A stretch of DNA of 64,000 nt. Origin: Leptospira noumeaensis. GTDB taxonomy: Bacteria; Spirochaetota; Leptospiria; Leptospirales; Leptospiraceae. A model generated the notes under the pieces. The model ran no database searches. It had not been told where the DNA came from and saw only the letters and a program-made list of their open reading frames with translations. The stretch is from NCBI RefSeq assembly GCF_004770765.1, contig NZ_RQFK01000023.1:186001-250000 (forward strand), read 5' to 3'. This document shows positions 17,181 through 25,608 of the stretch, piece by piece. The position numbers and the translations under genes are program-made. The number at the start of each line of letters is the position of its first letter. Position 1 is the first letter of the stretch.

Positions 17181-17492
17181 TTAAGTTTCGTATTCTGAAT
17201 ACATAGAATTCAATTGTTCTTCCATGCCGTGGATAAGCCCAATCACTTCTTCTATGGAATTAGTTTTTGTTTGTTCTAACAATTTTTCTTTTTCCGCATA
17301 CAAAGCTTCTATTTGTGAGATCAAATCCTTTGTGACTTCAATGAGACTGGTTACATCTTCTGCACCATTCACTTGATTGCGAACAAGTTCATTGATCCAG
17401 TAAATTACAGAGTTTTGCGATTTAGCTTTTTCTAAACGCAAACGCTCCTCAAGTGGATAGTGTTCTTCAATTTCCCTTTTGGTAAATATCAT
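17181..17492 (-). CDS. Small helical protein of unknown function, operon partner of PYP
   Basis: 103 residues, charged and predicted almost wholly helical, with heptad-like spacing from about residue 48 to 100 (SLIEVTKDLISQIEALYAEK, then LIHGMEEQLNSMY). No signal peptide, membrane helix or known motif was recognised. It begins at 17492, immediately beside a perfect 14-base palindrome, and ends 24 bases before the PYP gene. A coiled-coil adaptor between the photoreceptor and the divergent MCP is a reasonable guess, by analogy with four-helix signalling partners, but nothing in the sequence proves it. Confidence 0.65.
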   Translation of the reverse strand: MIFTKREIEEHYPLEERLRLEKAKSQNSVIYWINELVRNQVNGAEDVTSLIEVTKDLISQIEALYAEKEKLLEQTKTNSIEEVIGLIHGMEEQLNSMYSEYET

Positions 17493-17494
17493 AG

Positions 17495-17508
17495 TCTAAT
17501 GCATTAGA
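17495..17508. promoter_or_regulatory. Perfect 14-bp palindrome in the PYP/MCP divergent promoter
   Basis: TCTAATGCATTAGA is its own reverse complement and lies two bases from the start codon of the PYP operon, in the 69-base gap to the divergent MCP gene. A dimeric regulator bound here could control the operon. No regulator gene is adjacent, and the site is short enough to be chance. Confidence 0.35.
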
Positions 17509-17561
17509 TAGGGGAATGATCCAATTTCTCTAAAAAAAAATAAAAAAAATGAACGACTCAA

Positions 17562-18806
17562 ATGGGAAATAATAAGAACAAATTCGAAGTCATTAACGAA
17601 AAATATGAGATATCTAACCAACTGAATCGTCTGGATGGATTCTTAGTAACAATACTAATTGGGTTTGTGGCAACTGTCATTTTGCAACTTATGATTGCGG
17701 CCTTCCCTCTTCCCCTCCCGATTTTTATTGGTATAACGACTTTTGCACTCACCTTATCATTTTTGTATTTATCATACAAAAAAAGAAAAATGTTAAAGTT
17801 ATGGGTTGGCGAAAAGTCTCAAACTTTGGATCCAGTGCTGATACTATCAGGATTCGGGATCGATATACAAGATTATTCTGAATCATTATTAGAAAATTGT
17901 TCCTCTCTCCAAAATCGGTTGGATGCTATCAACCAACATATAGTTGACTTAAACGATAAAATTCATACCACAGGGCAAGATATCGACCGTGTGTATCAAA
18001 TTGTTTCCCAACTCGCAACGGAAGAAGTTAAACTTATGGAAGCCGTAGGAAAAACATCGGAAGAAATCAACATCATGTTTGATATTGTCAACATAGTCAT
18101 CGCAGAAATCCAAAGCCGGGATGAAACAATGGAGAATTTAGTTTTTTTAAGTAAGGATGGTAGGACTAAAGTTGCAGACACAAATAAAACGATTAAAAAA
18201 TTTAGTGAATCCTCTGGAAACATTTTGAAGTTGATCGATTTTATCAACGGGGTTTCCAAAGAAACAAACTTGCTTGCCATCAACGCAGCTATTGAAGCCA
18301 CACATTCTGGATCGGAAAGTAAAGGTTTTACTGTGATTGCAGATGAAATTGGAAAACTATCAACAGTCACCGCAAACAACGCAAAACAAATCACAAAAAT
18401 TTTAAAAGAAAATATCAATGATTATGGGAAAGCAGAAAAATTAGGCATTGAATCAGGCAATGCATTTCAATTCATTGCTGATGAAATCCATATAGTCCAC
18501 GGAACCATTGCTGAAGTCATTCAATCCATTCAGGAATTAAAATCGCGAGGTACTGCCATTCTATCAAAAGCGAAAACTCTGGATGATGTAGCAGAACGAG
18601 TGAGGGATACATCCGGTGAAGTTTATGGTGAAATTGTAACCATTCATACAAATTTGGAAGATGTACAAGGACTTTCCGATACCATTCAAAAAGAATGCGA
18701 AGAGATTCATAGTGCACAACGTGGAATTTTAGAACTCACAGGAAACCTAAGAAGACAACTCAAAGAAATTTCAAATCAAACCGACGAAATTTTGGGTGTT
18801 TCTTGA
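17562..18806 (+). CDS. Methyl-accepting chemotaxis-type transducer without a sensor domain
   Basis: 414 residues. Two adjacent membrane helices (about 27-49 and 52-70) with almost no extracytoplasmic loop replace the usual sensor, and no HAMP domain is evident. A long coiled coil carries an MCP signalling tip near residues 225-265: ETNLLAINAAIEAT, SKGFTVIADEIGKLS. The tip is diverged (ATHSGSESKG where typical receptors have AARAGE-type sequence). With no ligand domain of its own it needs an outside input. The divergent operon encodes a PYP photoreceptor and a helical protein, which could supply it. No Shine-Dalgarno is obvious; a seven-codon out-of-frame ORF begins at 17550. Confidence 0.82.
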   Translation: MGNNKNKFEVINEKYEISNQLNRLDGFLVTILIGFVATVILQLMIAAFPLPLPIFIGITTFALTLSFLYLSYKKRKMLKLWVGEKSQTLDPVLILSGFGIDIQDYSESLLENCSSLQNRLDAINQHIVDLNDKIHTTGQDIDRVYQIVSQLATEEVKLMEAVGKTSEEINIMFDIVNIVIAEIQSRDETMENLVFLSKDGRTKVADTNKTIKKFSESSGNILKLIDFINGVSKETNLLAINAAIEATHSGSESKGFTVIADEIGKLSTVTANNAKQITKILKENINDYGKAEKLGIESGNAFQFIADEIHIVHGTIAEVIQSIQELKSRGTAILSKAKTLDDVAERVRDTSGEVYGEIVTIHTNLEDVQGLSDTIQKECEEIHSAQRGILELTGNLRRQLKEISNQTDEILGVS

Positions 18807-18870
18807 TTTTTTGTTTTTTTAAGTAAAAAGAAATAGTAGACCAATCGTTCTAAGGTTTTCAATTGGATTT

Positions 18871-19365
18871 ATGAGACACAGAGAAATCCTTTTGGAATAC
18901 AAAGTCCATCCTTTATGGCAATTTTTAGAACAAACTTATGGTTTTGAACAGGCCTTTCGGATGTTTAAACCCTATGAAGGTGCCAACATCTTACCCAAAC
19001 TTGTGGATAAAAATACGATGGTAGTTTCTATGCCACTCATATTATCAAACACGAATTATGTGGGGACTCATTTCGGCGGATCTCTTTATTCTATGTGTGA
19101 TCCATTTTTTATGTTTTTACTTATGATGAATTTGGGAAAAGATTATATGGTTTGGGACAAAGGTGCCAAAATTGATTTTGTAAAACCCGGAGAAGGTACG
19201 GTAACAGCCACCTTCCATATTCCAGATAGTGAATTTGAAAACTTAAAAGAACTTTTAAAAAAAGAGAAAAAAACCATTCGAACCTACGAAACCCAAGTGG
19301 TTGGTGAAGACGGGAAAACCGTCGCCAAAATCACAAAGGATTTATACATCCGAAGGTTAGTTTAA
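18871..19365 (+). CDS. DUF4442 (hot-dog fold) protein
   Basis: 164 residues resembling the DUF4442/YiiD-type hot-dog family: a helical start (YKVHPLWQFLEQTYGFEQAF), then SNTNYVGTHFGGSLYSMCDPFFMFLLM on the central helix and a C-terminal strand set ending AKITKDLYIRRL. Relatives include acyl-CoA thioesterase-like folds, but the catalytic residues are not settled in the family, so I give no reaction. No signal peptide is present. It stands alone between the MCP gene and the convergent O-antigen ligase-like gene, separated from the latter by only 13 bases. Confidence 0.65.
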   Translation: MRHREILLEYKVHPLWQFLEQTYGFEQAFRMFKPYEGANILPKLVDKNTMVVSMPLILSNTNYVGTHFGGSLYSMCDPFFMFLLMMNLGKDYMVWDKGAKIDFVKPGEGTVTATFHIPDSEFENLKELLKKEKKTIRTYETQVVGEDGKTVAKITKDLYIRRLV

Positions 19366-19378
19366 TTTTCTAAATTAT

Positions 19379-21457
19379 TTAAAATTGGATTCGGTTGTTC
19401 CCATCAAACTGTGATCTGGGCAATCGAAATTCTAATTTAGATCTAGATTTTAAACGGAAAAAACTCGCCCCACTAGGACTTTCTCCGGACCAGGAGTACC
19501 CATATTTAGTTTCGGTAAATAACTCTTGTTTCATGGTCATTCGTTGGGAATTCAAAAAAATAACTTCGACTACTGGGCTTTTATCTGTGGTTTCTAAAAA
19601 TATCCTTCCCGATCTAGCAGATCCAAATTCGGAAAGTTTCCACTCCCAAACTTTCCCATGAAATTCATATTCAAAGTTAGGTGATCTTGGAGGGAGGGTC
19701 GCTGCCACTTGGTATTCTCGCAATTGGTTTTTTCTAAACTCAGATCCAATACCCAAATCCCAGTACCTCTGAGAATAAAACAATGCGTAGTTTAAAGGAA
19801 GGCCTATGGAAAGGATCAGGAGTAAGGGTGAAAACCAAATTGTTTTTCTAAATTTATCAAAACTGGCGGAAAATCCTGTTCCTTTTTCTCCGAGTAACAC
19901 TAAGTAAAAACAAAGAAAAGCCCCGTCCGAGTTTTGGATTTGTACTCCAAAAAAAAACGGCAAAACAAGGAGTAAACTTTGTTTCCAAAGCCCTCTCTCC
20001 CATAAAAACACAGAGATAAAAAAGAAAAAAACAATACTCCCTAAAATTCCGAAATCATGTATTAACCACAAAAAGAAGTTAGGTGGAAAATCGATCATTT
20101 CATTTGTAGTTTTTGTTCCTATCCGGAAAGGATCAAGAAGACCAAGAGGGAAAGATCCTATTCCATTTCCTAACCAAAGATTGTTTTTGATCCCTTCGAG
20201 ACAGATGGTCAAAAGTTCCGCTCGCATTAAGTCCATTCGTTTGAGAGCCAAATAAGGATCTTTTTTCAAAATAGGAAGTGCTTCCATTGTTCGTTTAGAT
20301 AATTCCACCAGATCCCAATTTTTTTGCAGAAAACTGAGTCCGTATAGAGTCAAAAAACCCAAAATAGGAATGAGTAAATACAAACCCACTCGAGTGATTC
20401 TTTTTTTGGTGAGAGAAATGATCCACAAATCAGTGGTTAGATGGATCATTCCAATCGTTATGGATAGACCCCAGACCACCCAAAATGCTTTGCCTTGTTT
20501 TAGACCAAGCCAAGTCACAAATAAAAACGAAAGAACCGCCAAAACCAAACTAAATCTTTCTTTAGATTTACGCCAATTCCGAATGAGTTTCGAAATCCAA
20601 AGTAGAGACAATACAGGAAGAATCCAAGAAGCCGATCCAGAGTCTTGAAAAAGTCCTGTGGTACGCCCAACCTTTACACTTTCTAAAGTACCCGCAGAAA
20701 AAAAATCCAAACTCCAAATGGATTGGATGCACATCACAAGTAAATTGATTCCCAAACCTAAAAACAATCCAAACCGAAGTTGTTCCGACAAACTATCCTT
20801 AGATGGAGTTGGCATAGAACGTTCTTCGGAAAATAAATATAAAATCACAAACGAAGTAGGAACAAGAATTTTACAAGAAAGTCCCATGGCTTCTCTGGAA
20901 GAAAGAGAAGGGAAATAAATGTACTCTTGGATCCCAAGGCCAGTCACAAGCCCTAGACCTTGGTATTGGAAAAGACAAAGCACTGTCAAAAGACAAAGAA
21001 AGAAGATAAACCCAAAATAGGTAGAATACCAAATGGGGAGATTGGATTTCCCAGTGGGATTACGAATCATCCAATCGGTAAGAATTTGTTCGGATTGTTT
21101 GGGGAGGGCCATTTCATTCCTCCCAAGAAGGACAAGAACCACTTCTCTTGTCCAGATTCCAAGAATGGAGCCGAGAAACAAACCAACGAGCTGGTAAGAA
21201 CCAACCATAGGAAGACCAGAAAGATAAGGCAGACGAAGGAAAGTAAATACTCCAAGAGCTGTGAAGATCCTTCCCCATTTCCTCTGATAGATTTGGGGAA
21301 AAAATCCAAAGGCAAATTGTAAGAGAAAGGATGGATAGAATTGATTTCCCGGAACCGGTTCCACATACCGATGGAGGCTCCAAACAGAGAAGGTGCAGAA
21401 AAAAAAGAAAAGGAGATCGGATATGGGTAAAGAGCGAAGTCGGCCTAGAAAACTCAC
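19379..21457 (-). CDS. O-antigen ligase-like polytopic membrane protein
   Basis: 692 residues with roughly twelve hydrophobic helices in the first 530 residues, then a soluble C-terminal region of about 140 residues. A conserved-looking block, LWLGNGIGSFPLGLLDPFRI, followed by FFLWLIHDFGILGSIVFF, matches the O-antigen ligase/WaaL-type pattern (G.G...P..; W.HN/D). Such proteins move lipid-linked polysaccharide onto an acceptor on the periplasmic side, or polymerise it. The start codon is GTG with no evident ribosome site. No glycosyltransferase genes are adjacent, so its glycan substrate is unknown. Polymerase (Wzy) rather than ligase is possible. Confidence 0.65.
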   Translation of the reverse strand: MSFLGRLRSLPISDLLFFFFCTFSVWSLHRYVEPVPGNQFYPSFLLQFAFGFFPQIYQRKWGRIFTALGVFTFLRLPYLSGLPMVGSYQLVGLFLGSILGIWTREVVLVLLGRNEMALPKQSEQILTDWMIRNPTGKSNLPIWYSTYFGFIFFLCLLTVLCLFQYQGLGLVTGLGIQEYIYFPSLSSREAMGLSCKILVPTSFVILYLFSEERSMPTPSKDSLSEQLRFGLFLGLGINLLVMCIQSIWSLDFFSAGTLESVKVGRTTGLFQDSGSASWILPVLSLLWISKLIRNWRKSKERFSLVLAVLSFLFVTWLGLKQGKAFWVVWGLSITIGMIHLTTDLWIISLTKKRITRVGLYLLIPILGFLTLYGLSFLQKNWDLVELSKRTMEALPILKKDPYLALKRMDLMRAELLTICLEGIKNNLWLGNGIGSFPLGLLDPFRIGTKTTNEMIDFPPNFFLWLIHDFGILGSIVFFFFISVFLWERGLWKQSLLLVLPFFFGVQIQNSDGAFLCFYLVLLGEKGTGFSASFDKFRKTIWFSPLLLILSIGLPLNYALFYSQRYWDLGIGSEFRKNQLREYQVAATLPPRSPNFEYEFHGKVWEWKLSEFGSARSGRIFLETTDKSPVVEVIFLNSQRMTMKQELFTETKYGYSWSGESPSGASFFRLKSRSKLEFRLPRSQFDGNNRIQF

Positions 21458-21568
21458 GATAGAAAGAGTTTAGAGCCTGGCTCAGTGAATCAATTGTAAA
21501 TTTAAAGGAATCGGGAGAATTCGGACTTTGTGCGAGAACTTGTCTAGAAAAGAATCAGGGATTTTCTC

Positions 21569-22036
21569 TTAGTCGAGAGAATCCACGTCCATTCCAGTTG
21601 CAGGATATGCAGATAAAGAATCCATGCGGTATCCACCGGCACGATTACGGCTTTTGGCCATTTGTTCTGCAAACTCTACAGTAAATCTTGTCCACGGAAT
21701 GGCTTTGAGTCTTGCGATCGGAATTTTTTTCTTCGTTCCTTCACAGATCCCATAGGTTCCGTTTTCTATTTTTTCTAGCGCCAGTTCGATCTCGCGCAGA
21801 GTTTCAATTTCGTTTTCAGTCAAAACAGAAGTTAAGGCCTCTGAATTGAGTTCGGATGCAATGTCCGCAATATCTCCCATCTCTTTCAATCCAGAAGGCG
21901 AACTAGTGTCTTCCCATTGGTTGAGCTTGATCAGGAGGGACTCTTTTTTCTCTTGGAGGAGCTCTCGCACCTCTTCAATGAACTTTTTGTCCACTCCCTT
22001 CTCTGCTGATGAAGATTTTGCAGCTGGTTTCGGCAT
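21569..22036 (-). CDS. DksA/TraR family protein with degenerate zinc finger
   Basis: 155 residues from the ATG at 22036, which has AAGGAT six bases upstream; the longer reading from 22093 lies within rpmG. A long coiled-coil hairpin (VRELLQEKKESLLIKLNQWE, with GDIADIASELNSE near its tip) is followed by NGTYGICEGTKKKIPIARLKAIP, the DksA zinc-finger region. Only one of the four expected cysteines remains: the usual CxxC and second CxxC positions read CEGT and AEQ-type residues. So it should not bind zinc in the standard way. The Ala/Asp pair at the DksA coiled-coil tip is plausibly represented by DIADIA. It is eight bases after rpmG, so they form an operon. It may bind RNA polymerase. Confidence 0.8.
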   Translation of the reverse strand: MPKPAAKSSSAEKGVDKKFIEEVRELLQEKKESLLIKLNQWEDTSSPSGLKEMGDIADIASELNSEALTSVLTENEIETLREIELALEKIENGTYGICEGTKKKIPIARLKAIPWTRFTVEFAEQMAKSRNRAGGYRMDSLSAYPATGMDVDSLD

Positions 22037-22044
22037 CTTAATCC

Positions 22045-22206
22045 TTAGACTTTGGATTCCTTGTGATCTGTATGAGATTTGCAAAATTTGCAATATTTTT
22101 TAGTCACAAGTTTTTCCGACTTTGTCTTCTTGTTTTTAGTCTGGAAGTAATTTGACCGCCCAGGTATCGCACATGGGACACAGGTTAGTTTTATGATTTC
22201 TCTCAT
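22045..22206 (-). CDS. rpmG: 50S ribosomal protein L33
   Basis: A 53-residue ORF starting MREIIKLTCVPCAIPG and ending KEESKV-like residues (DHKESKV). It carries the L33 pattern: TCVPC in the first zinc-binding pair, NYFQTKNKKTKSEKLVTKK, then YCKFCKSHTDHKE with the second Cys pair. All four cysteines are present, so this is a zinc-binding (C+) type. The lysine-rich middle contacts rRNA near the exit site. It is short and easily missed by length filters. The DksA-like gene follows after eight bases, with its ribosome site overlapping the rpmG stop region. Confidence 0.9.
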   Translation of the reverse strand: MREIIKLTCVPCAIPGRSNYFQTKNKKTKSEKLVTKKYCKFCKSHTDHKESKV

Positions 22207-22240
22207 AATTTATGCCATGACGTACCGACCCCATATATAG

Positions 22241-23191
22241 TCAATCGACAATAGCTGGTTTTTTTAATTCCCTTCTGAAATAGGTAGCAAACAAACTCCC
22301 CAAAAGGGAATGGGTCAAACTCGATAAAGCACTAGGAATTGCGGTGTTCGGATCGAGAAAATGAGTCCTTGCGAGCACGGCCCCAAGCCCCGAATTCTGC
22401 ATCCCTACTTCAATCGAAATGGTTTTGGCAGTTTTTGCGTTCTTTGTCAGATACAGGCTAAAAATCCCACCCAGTCCAAACCCACCTAAGTGTAAAAGGA
22501 TGACTGCAAAAAAGATACGAAAGTCCGAATGCAGGATGGTATCTTTCCCACTGGCAATGATCGAAGCCACAATCATTGCAATCAAGAGTACAGAAAGTAC
22601 GGGAAAAAAATCCTGAACCTCTTTTGTCAGTTTTGGAAACATTGATTTTAAAAATAAACCCAATCCTACAGGAACTAAAATCACTTGGAAGGTAGTCAAT
22701 ACAAGACCTACACGGTCTATTTCCAATCGACTCCCTATGAGAACGGCAATCAGAAAGGGAGTCATAAGGATTCCAAGGATTGTAGAAACAGAAGTTAAGG
22801 TAACGCTGAGAGGCACATCCGCTTTGGACAAAAATGCAATCACATTGGATGCGGTCCCACCAGGACAACAAGAAACAAGGATGAGTCCCACAGCAAATGC
22901 TTCCGGAAGTTGGAACAAAAACCCTAGAGAATATCCAAGGATTGGCATAATCGTATATTGCAATATAGTTCCAATGAGAATGGGTTTTGGTTGTTTTAAG
23001 ATACGAATAAAATCTTCTGCATCCAAAGTAAGCCCCATCCCAAGCATAATGGCACCGAGGCTATAGGTGATCCAAGAACCTTTAAACCAAATGATTTTTT
23101 CAGGAAATAAAAATCCAATCCCTGAGATGAGTAGAAGAACAAGGGGAAACGCAGTGACAATCAGTCTAGAAATTTTTGTGAACATCATCAA
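22241..23191 (-). CDS. Bile acid:sodium symporter (BASS) family transporter
   Basis: 316 residues with about ten membrane helices. Family signatures are LGAIMLGMGLTL in the third helix, VSCCPGGTASNVIAFLSKADV at the first unwound crossover and QNSGLGAVLA near the second. BASS proteins co-transport organic anions with sodium; bacterial substrates include pantoate and 2-keto acids, so bile acid itself is unlikely. The gene lies 20 bases behind a PLP aminotransferase on the same strand. That pairing hints at transport of an amino- or keto-acid-like substrate, but this is inference. Confidence 0.85.
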   Translation of the reverse strand: MMMFTKISRLIVTAFPLVLLLISGIGFLFPEKIIWFKGSWITYSLGAIMLGMGLTLDAEDFIRILKQPKPILIGTILQYTIMPILGYSLGFLFQLPEAFAVGLILVSCCPGGTASNVIAFLSKADVPLSVTLTSVSTILGILMTPFLIAVLIGSRLEIDRVGLVLTTFQVILVPVGLGLFLKSMFPKLTKEVQDFFPVLSVLLIAMIVASIIASGKDTILHSDFRIFFAVILLHLGGFGLGGIFSLYLTKNAKTAKTISIEVGMQNSGLGAVLARTHFLDPNTAIPSALSSLTHSLLGSLFATYFRRELKKPAIVD

Positions 23192-23211
23192 ACCTAAGGT
23201 ACTTGATTCGC

Positions 23212-24414
23212 CTAATTTTGTTTTAAGTAGTCGTTTAGAGCTTCTTTCACACGGGCCACGTGTTCTTCTTCAATGGCAATATGAGGAGCCAAACGTAACC
23301 TTCCCAGACGGACTGCTGTTGTGATTTTCCTCTGTTTTAAAAAGGCCTGGATGGCTTCTGGTTGGAACTTGGACGAATCCTTATGACCAGTAATGGCAAG
23401 AATCCCTGTTTTTATTTGGGGAAATGTATCTGATTCTAAAGTAAAACCAAGATCATGAAGTGCATCCTTAAACATCCCCGCAACTTCATAAATCCGTTCC
23501 CGAACCCGAGAAAACCCAAGAGTCGATAACATCCGTAGGGATGCATAAAAATAAATCCAATCATTGAAATTGATTGTACTTTGTTCAAATTGGTCGGCTG
23601 CAGGTTTCCATTCATCCCGATACGGAAAATAACTGGAATCGTTCACCACACTCGCCTGGCCTTTAAAGATCAGTTTGAATCCTTTGGATTCTTCTTTGGA
23701 TAAATACACGACACCAAGTCCTAGTGGGCCAAGTAACCACTTCCATGCAGCAAAAGCACAAAACGCCACTTTTAGTTTTCTAAAATCGAGTGGGATATGA
23801 CCGACTGCTTGGCTTCCATCAATCACAAGTTTTGTCGAATGAGTTTCACAAAGTATGGATACGGCTTCCATATCAAAAACCACTCCCGTACACCAATGAA
23901 CAGGCGATAAACTAAGGATGAACACATCCCCTTTATCTAATTCGGTTTTGAGGTTCGTTAAAAATTCATCGGGAGTTTTACCCACAGGAATAAAATCAAG
24001 CCCCACTCCCTTTTCTTTCCAATGTTCCCAAGGATAAACATTACTTGGGTATTCGTTTTCCAAAACAAGGATTCGTTTTCCCTTTGGGATTTGGATGCTA
24101 TGGGAGTAAAGATTGATCCCCTCACTTGTGTTATGTACAATGCCTATCTCTGAGGGATCACAATTCAAAATTTCAGCAATGGATCCGCGGATGGCAGATT
24201 TGATTGTGGGTTCGGCAAAACTGGGAGCAAAAATTCCGAACCTTGCATATTCCTGGAAGTAGAGATTCATCATCTCGATGGCATAAGTGGAAACAGGTGT
24301 GGTTCCACAATAATTCAACCAAACAGAATCGTTCTGTACGGGGAAATACTGGGAGATCCCTTTCCAAGAATCAAAAGGAGGGAAAGACGGAAGTTCAGTG
24401 TGTTGGGAGAGCAT
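23212..24414 (-). CDS. Class V PLP-dependent aminotransferase (cysteine desulfurase/isopenicillin epimerase-like)
   Basis: 400 residues. The fold-type I pattern shows VWLNYCGTTPVS near the start, IVHNTSEGINLYS, the PLP-binding VIDGSQAVGHIPLD (Asp and His) and the Schiff-base Lys in FAAWKWLLGPLGLGVVYL. The sequence around the lysine (WKWLLGP.G.G) resembles isopenicillin N epimerase-like and other class V enzymes more than IscS, and no desulfurase active-site Cys loop is evident. The reaction cannot be fixed from sequence. It lies upstream of, and 20 bases from, the BASS transporter and diverges from alr across 55 bases. Confidence 0.8.
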   Translation of the reverse strand: MLSQHTELPSFPPFDSWKGISQYFPVQNDSVWLNYCGTTPVSTYAIEMMNLYFQEYARFGIFAPSFAEPTIKSAIRGSIAEILNCDPSEIGIVHNTSEGINLYSHSIQIPKGKRILVLENEYPSNVYPWEHWKEKGVGLDFIPVGKTPDEFLTNLKTELDKGDVFILSLSPVHWCTGVVFDMEAVSILCETHSTKLVIDGSQAVGHIPLDFRKLKVAFCAFAAWKWLLGPLGLGVVYLSKEESKGFKLIFKGQASVVNDSSYFPYRDEWKPAADQFEQSTINFNDWIYFYASLRMLSTLGFSRVRERIYEVAGMFKDALHDLGFTLESDTFPQIKTGILAITGHKDSSKFQPEAIQAFLKQRKITTAVRLGRLRLAPHIAIEEEHVARVKEALNDYLKQN

Positions 24415-24469
24415 TCAAAAATAGAAATATCTGAAGCGACAGAAGAGAAAAGTAAAAAAAAATGGGACA

Positions 24470-25600
24470 GTGCTCTCTTCTCGGATTTACCTCTCTCGTT
24501 CGGCGTTTAGCCATAATATTGCCCTATTCCGCAAACTGATCGGGCCAAAAACCAAGTTTACAGCCATCATTAAATCCAATGCTTATGGGCATGGACTCCT
24601 TGCCACAGCCTCCATTGCCCTCGATGCGGGTGCTGACTATTTGGGAGTCAACTCCTTAGAAGAAGCCCTCTCCATACGACGTGTATTTACGAAAGCCACC
24701 ATTCTCATTATGGGTAGCATTCCCGATCTAAAAGAGAGAAAGGAATCTTTGGCAGATGAAAATTTTTGGGTGATGGTTTCTCGGATCGAAGAAATCGAAA
24801 TTTTATCCAAACTTTCCCCCACTCCCAAAATCCATTTAAAAGTAGATACGGGAATGTCAAGACTTGGAATTCCCATAACCGATGCGGAAGCCCTTGCCAA
24901 AGAAATTTTTGAAAAAAAACTCCCTCTTTCAGGAATAGCCACACACTTTGCGAGCACCGAAGATTTTACAGAACATAGTTACTCTATGTTACAACTCAGT
25001 AAGTTCCAAGAAACCATAGATACATTCGCTAAACACGGGTTTATCGATCTAATTTGCCACTGCGCTTCTTCAGCATCTGCCATGTTATTTTCAGAAGCAA
25101 GGATGGATTTGGTTCGAGTGGGAATTTCTTTATACGGACTATGGCCAAGTCTTGAAACAAAACTATCCTTATCTCTTATGAAAAAAGATGTGGGGATGTT
25201 AAAACCAGCACTCAGTTGGAAAACACAAATCCAACACATCCAAAACCTAAACCAAGGGACTTTTATTGGATACGGATCCACTTATAAAACCACACACGAT
25301 ACAAAATTGGCAGTTGTACCCGTCGGATATTATGAGGGACTAGATCGAAAACTTTCGAACCAAGGGTATATGCTCATTCGCGGCGAACGGGCAAAAATTT
25401 TAGGTCGGATTTGTATGAATATGACAATGCTTGATATCACTCATATTCCAGATGCAAAACTCGGAGATGATGTGGTCATCCTCGGAAAATCAGGAAACGA
25501 AATGATTTCGGCGGACGACCATGCATCCTGGACTGGAACCATCAACTACGAAGTGGTCACAAGAATTTTGGGATCTTTCCCTCGTATCATCGAAGACTAG
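24470..25600 (+). CDS. alr: Alanine racemase
   Basis: 376 residues. PLP is bound through the Lys in FTAIIKSNAYGHG (near residue 37), and the second catalytic Tyr is in IGYGSTYKT near residue 266. Other family blocks are KVDTGMSRLG and RICMNMTMLDITH. It makes D-alanine for peptidoglycan in the cytoplasm. The start is a GTG with GGGA three bases before; the nearby ATG at 24462 is in another frame. The hydrolase gene follows after eight bases with its own GAGGAT ribosome site, so the two are probably one operon. Confidence 0.93.
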   Translation: MLSSRIYLSRSAFSHNIALFRKLIGPKTKFTAIIKSNAYGHGLLATASIALDAGADYLGVNSLEEALSIRRVFTKATILIMGSIPDLKERKESLADENFWVMVSRIEEIEILSKLSPTPKIHLKVDTGMSRLGIPITDAEALAKEIFEKKLPLSGIATHFASTEDFTEHSYSMLQLSKFQETIDTFAKHGFIDLICHCASSASAMLFSEARMDLVRVGISLYGLWPSLETKLSLSLMKKDVGMLKPALSWKTQIQHIQNLNQGTFIGYGSTYKTTHDTKLAVVPVGYYEGLDRKLSNQGYMLIRGERAKILGRICMNMTMLDITHIPDAKLGDDVVILGKSGNEMISADDHASWTGTINYEVVTRILGSFPRIIED

Positions 25601-25608
25601 AGGATTTT

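Noticed and set aside
22207..22240. tRNA gene next to rpmG
   Set aside because: Only 34 bases are available and no T-arm GGTTCGA-type motif was seen there or elsewhere in the window.
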